A stretch of 64,000 nt of DNA from Strongylocentrotus droebachiensis (lineage: Eukaryota > Echinodermata > Echinoidea > Camarodonta > Strongylocentrotidae). The stretch covers positions 1 through 64,000 of the forward strand of contig JAVYIG010007883.1 in assembly GCA_035222895.1 (NCBI GenBank), in the 5' to 3' direction. The first letter of the stretch is position 1; the number at the start of each line of letters is the position of its first letter. The notes under the pieces were generated by a model. It saw nothing but the letters and a program-made list of their open reading frames with translations. It was not told the origin of the DNA and searched no databases. Shown here in pieces: positions 24,655 to 35,900 of this stretch. Position numbers and translations under genes: made by a program.

Positions 24655-26115
24655 CAGTCACACAGAGGCAAACCATCCAGATAGTACTGTGCAAGTCAGG
24701 TCAATCCTGCCCATGGCATGGTTAGCAACCCACCACATGATGCATTATACATCAAGCTAGATATGACAGTCGGGCATTCATAACGGGGCCAGATCGCTCT
24801 CTATGCGTATTAGCGTGAGCCAGAGTAAATTCAGGGTAGTTACGGCATGCTCCTCAGAGTCGTCAGATCGTCCCGCGTTGCCGGGCAAACACCATCATCA
24901 CGTGCATCCTCTTGAAAGGATGCCATCATCGAAGGTAATGATGATGCCAAATCCTCCTTGTCACCTTCAAATTCCTGGCTGTCGTCTTGAATGAGGGGCT
25001 GTGTATATATTCAATGGTTAGCAAGTGACAGGTTTATCTACATCCATGCGATTTGGTTGAAAGTACTTTGAGAAACATTCTGCATCTAGCAGATGTACTT
25101 TTGTATTCGGTGTGTGAAATATCCCGATGCAATGCATTGAAAGCTTTGAAACATGTTTGGCATGTCAATCATACATGTATGTACACTGTAGCTGCGGGAT
25201 CATACCACATGGTCAGATATCATTTTCACTACAACTCTATAAACATGTATCACTACAAACACATGTACTCCTGTTATCAAGTTCAAACTAACAACAGCTG
25301 TTAATCAAAGAGGGTTTTATTTCTTCAGCTCCTGAGTTATGCATAGCATGGGCCTCCAACAAGTGAATAATGATTTTTTAATTTTTTTTTTTTTAAGTCT
25401 TTAGAATTCAAAGAAAAAATGTAAATGATTGCCATTGTAATATGAAATTAAAATGTGTTACTCTCATAGTTTGAGTTTTTCTCAAGTTGCACTATTTAAA
25501 AAAAAAAAATGGTACTGTGTGTTCTTGCAGCATGTACATGTAGACTTCCTTGAAGGGCCTACATGTACATGTAGATCCAATTCAATTCTTATTGGTTTGA
25601 CTGTGTACATGAAGGCTATGAAGCACAAGTCTGTCTATGGTGTCTATGATTGAGATCCTCTCTATTGCTCTGCTTTTCTATGATACAGAGATGTGAGGAA
25701 ATGTGTTAAAATGCTGGCAGTAATTTCAATGTCACTTGTTTTTGTTTTAAATATAGTATTACATGTATATGCTTAGAGCCAGAAAAGCATGTTCACTTTT
25801 TTTTTTGTATACAGGCAGTTAATGCCCTTATGGCTAGTAGCTTACACAATGTACACTGGGCAAGAGATACAATGTTAAGATAGCAGTGTGGTAATGACAG
25901 TGAATCATATTATTATTCTTATTATCTTTTTTTCCAGGTTGAAAATGGGTTAGAAAACTACTACATGTACCCTGCATATGAAGGATTTGGTTCAATATCA
26001 TGAATGATGTTATGGCCTCATTGTACTCATTCCTAGCTGAAATGTGAAGAATCTAATGTACCTTTGCTCACGTTTAATTCCATTCTTGTCCTCTTGCTTT
26101 TTACCACCACTACAG

Positions 26116-26481
26116 AAACCGCACAGAATACTTGCCTTTGCCCTGTGCTACACATTGACATGCTTTGTTTGCCTGAGCCTATACTATGACGGCACCTACA
26201 AAGCAGACACATCACACCAGGTAGCAGTGCGCCTGACCAATCCTTCCCAAGCCCCGCCCGCCCCGCCCAGGCCGCCCGAAGAAGTCCATCGGAATGTCTC
26301 GCGAGAGATACTGCAGCTGCAGGACACGGCGGAGGAGTTGCAGCGGCAGGTCGAGCGCCAGACCGCAGAGCGCCCTCACCCCAAGAAGATCGACTGGCGA
26401 GAGGTGGTCAAGAGGGATATGTTCAAGGAGAAAAAGAAGCTTTTGTCTTCGAATGACTACAGGCATTTTGCCAACAATAAG
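26116..26481 (+). CDS. ST6GALNAC5-like: Sialyltransferase exon: membrane anchor and stem
   Basis: The exon starts after a pyrimidine-rich tract ending CTACAG (26115) and ends before GTATGA (26482), with both boundaries in phase 0. It encodes 122 residues. Residues 5-24 form the hydrophobic signal-anchor, led by Lys, His and Arg as expected for a type II protein. Residues 46-54 are Pro-rich (APPAPPRPP). Asn60-Val-Ser is a possible N-glycosylation site. Residues 60-85 form an amphipathic, Leu/Gln/Glu-rich helix that could self-associate in the Golgi stem. The Lys-rich end (EKKKLL) leads to the catalytic domain. An ATG upstream at 26044 keeps the frame open, but it would translate through the polypyrimidine tract, so the splice acceptor is preferred over that start. 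Confidence 0.88.
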
Positions 26482-29400
26482 GTATGAAGCAGTGACTTTG
26501 AACTAATGGATACCGTATTTGCCGGCGATAAGGCCGCAGCGCCGTATAGGCCGCACCCCCAATTTTTATTTTTTGTTGTTGGTTGTTCTTGTTTTGTTGC
26601 CGAAAACCCACGCGGGGAAGGACCTTCATTTAACATCGAGGTGCAGTTAAAGGCGCTGATTTGTGCTTGTAAACTTATAGTAACAATGTCGTTTTTAGAA
26701 GAATGTGTAAGATCATTAATGTGAATTAAAAACAATAGAGTACTAGGTCCTAGGATAGAACCTTGTGGTACACCATTTGTTATATAACAAAAATTGAGGA
26801 ATTATTATTATAAACTACATATTGAGATCTATTAGAAAGATTACTTTCAAACCAAGATGACAGACAAATTTTAGTGTTGTTGTAGTTTCCAAGTGGTGAG
26901 TCAACACACTGATTACTGAGCTGGGAGACATTGCCAGGCATAGCGCCATAAATCGAAACTAAAAAAAGCATAGGCCGCACCCCGACTTTTTGATATTTTC
27001 TCTTCCAAAAATACTGCGGCCTTTACGCCGGCAAATACGGTATGCAAAGAAATTGTAAATGGCAAATCCATATTATTTTATCCCATATATTACCAACTGT
27101 ATCTCAGATTTTAGTATATCTCGAACCCGTTTTACAAAGACTTACGATTGATCGAAATCAAAAGTTTTCAGTCTCCTATCTCTTATGTGCATAGTTGCGA
27201 TTGATATCAACTCTTTGTAAGACAGGGCCATGATGGTTGTAGTAAGTTGATAGACCGGTTTACTTCTAAACATATATTCAAATATGGATGTTTCTTTCCT
27301 GGGGACCTAGTGATGAGGTATTCCATCAACCTGTATTAAAGGTAAAGACCAGTAATGGTCATTCGATTGCATTGTGAAAGAAACGTTGTGGAATCGATCA
27401 GAAAAGGTTGATCATCTAGCATCTAGCATCTGCAAGGTTCTGGAATCATCAAAATGATAAGAAATTTGGCCCATTCTTCGTAAAGTTACAAGCACTATAC
27501 ACAGAAAGATGTATATGGGACTACCCTATCTCTCTCACCAGACCATGAGAGAAATAAATTTACCAAATATATGAATTAGTAGGCGGTTTCCCGGCAAATT
27601 TTTTATCATCATGTATTAGTCAAAACATATTCTTTCACATGATTGGTAATGAGAGCTTCCATTTCATTTTTTGAAATTGGGGCGTTGCCAATACTGGTCT
27701 TTACCTTTAATGAATGAACTACAATACTTTGAATCCAGTGCAAATGTTACTTGTTGCTAAGCTGAGCAGGCCTAAGTCAATCCTTTTGGTTGTCAAGAAC
27801 AATCCTTCAACACATTCAATGTCGATATAGGTTCAAATCTCCCTAATGCATGGTAGCGTGTGGGACATCAAGTGACCAAATACATTGCATTTGCCCAAAT
27901 ACGGATTTTCAGTTGCTGCAGCTGAGCGCTAAATGTCCTCATGCACGTGCTTGCGCATATTCAACGCGATGAACATGCCATCGATCCGATTGGAGGACTT
28001 TCTCGAAGGGGTTCTGTCCGTTTCGCTTCTATTCATTTTAGCTCTACCATGTGAGTCTCATCATTGATTCCTCCCTTTACTGAAGTCTTCCCACCCGCTT
28101 GAATGTTTCAAGATGACTTGTGAAAAATTGAAACAAAATTGAAAAGACATGTAAAAGTAACCACAAAGAATAAATGCCCCAATCAGTTGAAGAGTGCATT
28201 CACTGTCAATGCTCTTAATGGATAATGCTTAGATCGGGCGGTTGTGAAGTCGCAGGAATTCGTTTTATTTTTGCTGTGGAAAAGAAAGTTTCAAAATGAA
28301 GTAATTCAGTTGGGAGGGTTGGGATATACGTGTTCAAGTAATGCAATGTTACATGTGTGGGGAGCAGTCATTGGGGATGGTACATGGCTGGCTTATTGGA
28401 TCTCGGAGACCAGACGGATGTCCCTAGTCGAGTGCAAATCGGTGTGCTAATGCCTTTGCATAAGTCATGTATCCGCATGTAGTATTCCGGTAAAACAAAC
28501 ATTCAGTGTGACAGGCAAGCTTGAAGTCAATACCAGCTCTGAGGTTGTCATAGCGGTATAAAAACGATTATGTAACAAGAGCAGACTGTTTAATAGCACT
28601 TCATCGGCTTTTAGAGAACCCTATTAAAATGCTTATTCATTGCAGTTGACTCATTTTCTTTGGGCCTAGATCTTGCAAAATTTTAGTTGAACTACATGTA
28701 CATTACATGTATAATGTCACAGACCTTTCTTCATACTTGTAAGAAATGAAAGTAATGTTTTTATACAAAGTGTTGGTGAAGATTATGGATTTGTTACAAA
28801 TATGTTTTTCTTGGCACATCCAGTTGGTCCAAGTCCAAATTAAATTTCATTTTACTTGTAGGTGAAGAGTATCTGACTTGCTCGACAAATCAGTTTTCCC
28901 CTTTTAATACAATTGTACTTTTTGGCAATTCAGCCAATTATTTGTTTACTTTCTATTTTCATTTCCTGTTTCATTATTATTATGATTGTGTTATTTTGAG
29001 ATTAACCATACTCAATACAAAGAGAACCCCTGGCATAATTTGTAAAATTTTGTAGTAATTGGAGCAAAAAATGTAGATTGTTTTGATATCCAGTTTATGG
29101 TAATCTTAGGGGGTTCTGGGCTTCAGCATACCTATTGTATTTTCGTATTTATCAATTTTGTTTACAACCGTTCAATTTGAAAATCCCATTGGCAGGGTTT
29201 TTTATTACACAAATGTATTGTAGTTCTTATTGATATAAGCTATGCTTTTTCTGACTGAGAGAACCAGCAGTTGTTATTACCATCATAAATATGCTAATGA
29301 AGCTTCCAGTCCTTCCCCTTTCCCATGCCAGCTCATTAGGCCTGTTTTCATCAGCTCGAGTTGGCCAAATAACCAGCTACTTTAACTATCCCGATCGCAA

Positions 29401-29956
29401 ATCAACCAGTTAATTTGCGTCCTCATCAGCCCGCAGTTCCAATTAGCGGGATATTTGGTCGAGAAATTATCCTGAGAAATCTGGGTCTTCTTTTCAAAAT
29501 ATCCTGCTATTTGGGAAATGGCAGGCTAATTTGCGTCTGTCCGAGCTAGTATGTGATGAGCGTATCGGTCTGGTGAAGGCGCAATTTCGAACTTTGGGAT
29601 AATATCCTGAGTCTGAAAATAGCGGGTTAATTTGCAACTTTGGTCTGATGAGAACAGGCCTTTTGTGTAAAATTGAAAGGCACCCCCAGACTGAGACCTT
29701 GGAAATTCAATCAATTATTCATATAAAAATGAATTTCCATTAATTTCTCTCTTCAGTTGATTTCATTATTTGATATAGATCCTGTATGTTAGTTTCTCTC
29801 TCCCTTTTTTCTCCCTCTCTCTTAGTGCTGTAGTCAAACGTTTAACCGTCCGGTATCCGACCGCCCATGGCGGATTCCGTTTTCAATTGGACGGTTTCGT
29901 TTACCCGTTTTTTTTTTTTTTTTATAATTTTTTTTCTTTTTTTTTTTTTTTTTTAT

Positions 29957-29990
<34 letters not shown>

Positions 29991-32900
29991 TTTCGATTTA
30001 TGCCCCTCCACCTGGCACTATGCCTGGCAATGTCTCCCAGCTCAGTAATCGGTGTGATGACTTACCACTTGGAAACTAGAACAACACTACAATTTGTCTG
30101 TCATCTTGGTTTGAAAGTAATCTTTGTAATAGATCTCAATATATATTCATCCAATTTTAACACATGGTGTACCACAAGGTTCTATTCTAGGTCCTCTACT
30201 GTTTTTAATTTACATTAATGATCTTACACATTCTTCTAAAAACGACATAGTTACTATTATTTGTGACTAGTTCACAAGCACAAATCGGAGCCTTCAGTTA
30301 AATCACCTCGCAGTCCTTTCCGTTTTTTCACACCACGGTTCTCGGTTAAACGATTTAAAAAATCATTTAACCGAAAACCGTCCGGTTTTGACTGGCGGTT
30401 AAACGGAATTGGAGATATCCGTGATGTTACAGCACTACTCTCTCTCTCTCTCTTGAAGTACAAATACATTATGTACCACACAATAAAAATATCTTTTTCT
30501 GTGTTGGCTGATGTTTGATACCAGGAAAAAACACTAACAATGGTACTTGCGTGGATGCATTAAAAAAATGAAGTGTATCATGCAACATTTTGACTTAAAA
30601 TCTTATTTATTAAATTTCTTATATTCATTTAGTTTTTTTTTGTGGGTTATAGTTCGAGCACAATTTCTCAATACCATATTTCAATATTTCAGTACTCAGC
30701 AGAAATATCAATTTACCTATTATCCACTACTACTTGCGATGAAATTAATGAAGAAATATGAATTCATTTTGTCAGCATTCAAGTATATCGTATGCATGGC
30801 ATGCATGGCAGGATGTGGAACACGTTCAATTCCATTTTATAGCAACATTGCATTTAGGAAACTGTACACGTAGCATGTATGAAACATTCATAGAGCACAG
30901 ACGCCCCTCCCTCCATGTCAAGTTTTATTGCCAGGCTTTGCTCACAATACAGATTCTTCTTATTTATAAAATATTTACAAATAGATAATTGAAAGGGGCA
31001 CAATTCTTCCATATTGGACCAAATATTCAGCTTTGAGATTAGTTGGAAATTAAAAATTTGTACTACAAGCATTACAATCAAGTACGTGGTTATTAGTGAA
31101 TTAGATTGTGTTTATATTTTGAATTGATTAGTAAAAATATCTTCCCAAAGATTAACAGATAGAAGGGTTCGGGTAAAACATATTTATTACTACATGTAGG
31201 CTATTTATTACGTGGTGTTTAAACCTTATCAAGCTTGTAGATTTATTTTGTCCTTTTACATGTTAAGAAACATGTGGTACAGTCTTGTTAGGCTTTACTT
31301 TTAAGTGTGCCCCTCCTCCCCCCCCCCCCCCGAAAATTTAACATATTGAATCTGATTCTGATGGGACCCCATTAAAACGTCCCTGTACAGTATGAGTGGA
31401 GTCCTGATGTAAACATGCATGTGCTACTCCTCTGTGTGAACAGGTCAATATTTGATGATGTCCACGGTAGTCATGAATAAATGAGTAAGCACTGTGGACA
31501 GAGGCAGTAGGGTGAGAAAAATAAAGCGTCAGTTCGGGATACACAGAGTCAGCTTGGGCTCCTACGAGACCATGTGAGCTGTGCAGTCAAGCAAGGGATT
31601 GCCTTCCAGCACCGAATGCTACATGTGGGACTGCATGAAGTATATATATATATCGATGACTCGTACTCATGACTCATGCACAATGAGAAAACTTGCAAGG
31701 CAAGAATGTACCGGCCTTATAGTAAGGTTTGTTTGAGCTGCCCTAAAGCTTGCAGCTCTAGGCCTTTCAATAGAGAGAATAGGAAAGACAAAACATTTCC
31801 CATATATATTCCAGAGTAGTTTTCATTGATGATCTGCTTCATAGTACTTCTAAATAAAGTCACAGTTGGGTGTCCATGTGTAAAGAACACATAACTTTAC
31901 CTTGAAATACTTGTATGAAGTACAATTTATGAATGAAAGAAAGAAAAGCCCAAATCAATCGTGTGGTCCTTTAGTCATAGTTGGGTGTCCATGTGTAACG
32001 AACATAATTTTACCTTGAAATACTTGTATGAAGTACAATTTATGAATGCAAGAAAAAACAAAATCATTTGTGTGGTCCTTATAAATTCACAGTTGGGGTG
32101 TCCACTGTAAAAAACTTAAATTTACCTTGAGTACAATGTATGAATAAAAGAGAAAAAAAGCACAATCGAATTGTGTGACAAAATGACAATCTGACATTCT
32201 TATTCCTATATTAATTGGAAGCTGTGTTTGTTTATGCTACTATTTAGGGTAGATTGGAATTTTTGAAATGTTATCACTTATCATTACCCTCTTTATAGCT
32301 AGTCGAGTGGGCAGCATTTCTCCAAAAACGTCAAAAGTGCAAGTTCACTGCCATCCCGTTTAAACTTGTGTATTGTAATTAACACACCTTTCAATGGGAT
32401 GTTGATGAACTTGTAATTGTGACGGTTTTGTGAAAAGCTGCCCTGATTTACAAATCATTTGTGTGAATGACCAAGATAATTACCTAATAAGGCCATGCGT
32501 TAATATTAAAAGGAATTTCACAATTATCTATGCCACACCTACTCGTATGAAGTTATTTCTTTCCTGCTCTGAATGCAACAGCAATTACGTCACATTACCC
32601 ACTTCAAATCTCTTGCGTATTTGCTAAATGCCATCTATTCAAGATGCATTTTCTTTTTCGAAAAAACATTAGCTAGAACCTCTTGCCCGAAGCTCTTCCG
32701 AAGTGAACGCCCTCATTTACGTCAGACCCAATTTGATGTTAATTTGTGAGCATCTCATCAAATGAATACAGCAGAGAAGCCATCATAATCCCCTACAGAC
32801 ACATCCATTGTGACACATTCATGTTGTGTTTTCTACAGTGTGTATCAAAAGAAAAGGTACACATTTTGAAAACAATCCTCATAATGTCTATATTCATGAT

Positions 32901-35900
32901 ATCTGCATGATTTTTTTTTCTCATGAAACTATGGGTAAGGGACTATTCAATCGGATGGCACTGAAAGTATTGACAATACGCTTGAGAGCCTTGGATATTT
33001 TTGAAAAAACTCGCAAAAACTGGTTTCCTATAAAATGTTGAAACCTTGGATAGGATCCAAATTTAAATCAGGTAGTTATTGCATATGTTCTGTTAAGTAT
33101 AAATGATTGATTAGAACAATCATTTGATCTTTAATTAACCTTTATATACCTAGCTATGCATACCCCTAGTGGCATATCCAGAAATTGAGAAATTGAGGAG
33201 AGGGACAGCATCAATCCTCTTAAGACAGGGGTTCAGTAAATGTATCTGGGCAGCCCCTTTCTTGTACCCCCTTATGCCTCAGTCACACCTTTGCGTATTG
33301 GGCTTGCGTATTGCTGCGTATTACCCGAACGCAGATATAGGCAGTCATACCCAATAAAGCGCAACGAAACGTGCTCACTGCGTACTCAATACGCAGACTA
33401 GCGCAAAGGCCTGCGTTTGCCACTCCCTAATTTTAATTTTTTTAAAACTATCGCAAGCAAACGCAAGGTCAAATCACCTACGAGCGATTACGAGTGGCAA
33501 CCAGTGAATGCGAGCAACAGCGAGTGGCTTAGCGCAAGTATACGCAACCATACGCACCTCTTTTTTTTTGGAGCGCGTGTCACTGCCTATAGCTGCGTTA
33601 CCTGCACGATTTACCTCGCCAGAGCTCGTTGTCGTTCGCATGATTGCGCGTATTGTTGCGCTGTTGCTCGCCTACCACTCGCAGCAGCAAGAACTGTTAC
33701 AATTGCCGCTCGCTACGCTGCGAGTCTAGCTCGTACGCCGTTCGCTTTAGCTCTCTCTCTCTCACTGCGATTAGTTGCCTAGCACCAACCACCATCGCTG
33801 CGACTCATAATGTTAATAAATATACATCATTCGCCTCTGCTTCTTCCAGCTGAACCAAAAGCTTAAGCTTTTGCAAGGCAGAGCTCTGCTGCTGGGCCAT
33901 TTTTTTTTCATTAGATTGATTTTTCTTGTAGATGTAGACTCGTCAGAAGCCCGCAAAATGACTTTTATTTATACGCCGTCACAGCCCAAGCGAGCTGATA
34001 CGCTGTAGAGCGAGCTGATACGCAGCAGTACGAACAACAGACGAGCTAAATCGAGCGAACACGCAACGTGACGTACTGGTGCGAGCGGCTAGCGAGCAGC
34101 AAACGAGCAAAGAACCAGTTACATACGCAACGTGGCGAGCAAACTGCGTATTGAATCGTACTGCTATGAGCAACAGCGAGCTATAGCGTGGTCATAGGCA
34201 ACCGTAGGCAGTCTTAGTACAAGCGGCATACGAGCTACCTACGAGCTAGATACACAATAGTGTGACTGCTACCTTCAAATTTGCCGCGTATTGCTGGGAA
34301 CGGCTGCGTATTGATATACCCCGTACAGCGCAGCAATACGCAGCATCATACGCAAAGGTGTGACTGAGGCATAAAGCAAGTAACATTGAGTACAAGAAGC
34401 TTCACAGAATGCTATATATAGCAATGTACCTTTTATTTTGTTGATACACATTGTATTTCAAAGAGCGGCCTCTTTTCAGTGAATGTCAGAGTTGCATGAA
34501 TATCACAGCAGCACTGAACTGCCCCCAGAACATGGCTCTGACTAATCCACGCCACACAAATCTCAGGGCCTTTTTTGATATCTCCCAATAGATCAATTGT
34601 TGTAAGAAAAATGATGACTTATGGAAAAACATTATGCACTCTACATTCTCAGTAAAATTTTATACCCAGGATGTGTCACATGCATTTTAAGAAAAAATGC
34701 ATGAACAAAAAAAGGTGGGAAAAAAAAAAATCATCATTAGCCCCTCAAGAGCACTAACATCTTTAATAGTTAATATTAAATTGATGCACTTGGTATGATC
34801 TAAAATACAAATGCCTTCTCACGCTGCAGCTTAAATGTCTTTGGTGCAATTGTCAATTATTGCATGTAATACAGATATTATAAAGCTGTACTTAAAAAAC
34901 ATTGTCTTGTACTTGGAAGTTTTTTTCTTTTCTAGAAGCAATGTATTAATTGGCTGAATGATTCATGGAAAACAGGAGGCCCATCTATGAAATTGAGAAA
35001 GAAAGTGATCTTTCCGCTGTCTGCCTTTCATGGCAATGGCCCGAACGGCTCCATTTATCATGCATATAATTCATATGCTATGTACATTGTAGATGAGCAA
35101 TATCAGCAAAGCAGAAGATTCAGGATCCATAATGTTGTAGGAAGGTGATAAATGTATGGAGGGAGGGGGCTTTTATAATTTGTGTATATCCCTGGATATA
35201 TCACGTTTTTCCGCTTTTCATTGATCTGATCGCTTTACGATCCATCCGTCTCTCATTTTTACTCTGAAAGCAGTTTGATCACTAAGTGATTTTACCATCC
35301 TGTTGTTTGTCTGATTTGATGGCTGTTTCACTGCCTAGATCACTCAATCGTGAAATTCTAGATGCCATTTGATGGGTGTGTTTTTTGCTATGTATGAGTA
35401 TCAAGCAGCTGTATCGTTTGTTATGATTCTAAAGCCCCAGTGCTGTACAATAGGCCTGGCTTCATCAGCTCGAGTTTGCCAAATAACCCGCTATGTTTTA
35501 GACTCTGGATATTATTATGCCAAAGCTCGTAATTGCGTCACCACCAGACCGATACGCACGGGCGCAAATTAGTCTGCTATTTCCCCAAATACCCAAATAG
35601 CTGGATATTTTCTCAACCAAATATCCTGCTAATTGCAACTGCGGGCTGACGAGGAAGCAAATTAACTGGTTAATTTGAGATCGGTATAGTTAACATAGCG
35701 GGTTATTTGGCAAACTCGAGCTGATGAGGACAGGCCTAATGTGAATTCCATATATACGTACAGCCTCCATATTATGGAATGCTTTATTATCAATGTTACA
35801 TTTATAAATGTATCTAGAGCATGATGAATTGAAGGTTAGGGGTGGGGGAGGTAGCTGGATATATCAACTAGAAAAGGTTGTTGGAAGCTCTGCTGGTGGA

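Larger units (their letters stand above)
13457..26115 (+). other. Probable first intron of the sialyltransferase gene
   Basis: This assignment depends on exon A; with exon B the intron is 20773-26115. It contains a SINE tail, MITEs of three families, the CCCTCC minisatellite and microsatellites, listed separately. The remaining DNA is AT-rich with no recognisable exon. Confidence 0.4.

Noticed and set aside
26044..26115. ATG at 26044 as the true start of the sialyltransferase
   Set aside because: It would translate a polypyrimidine tract ending in CTACAG just before the family-like anchor; a splice acceptor explains this better, although it cannot be excluded without transcripts.
26212..26466. 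Minus-strand ORF
   Set aside because: Shadow of the sialyltransferase anchor/stem exon. The minus-strand ORFs at 36354-36750 and 48063-48245 are likewise shadows of its other exons.
31853..32182. CRISPR-like array
   Set aside because: Units are contiguous diverged tandem copies without unique spacers, in a clearly eukaryotic genome.
33417..33782. 121-residue Ala/Arg-rich ORF as a captured gene
   Set aside because: It overlaps two other open frames in a word-repetitive TIR element and has no domain.
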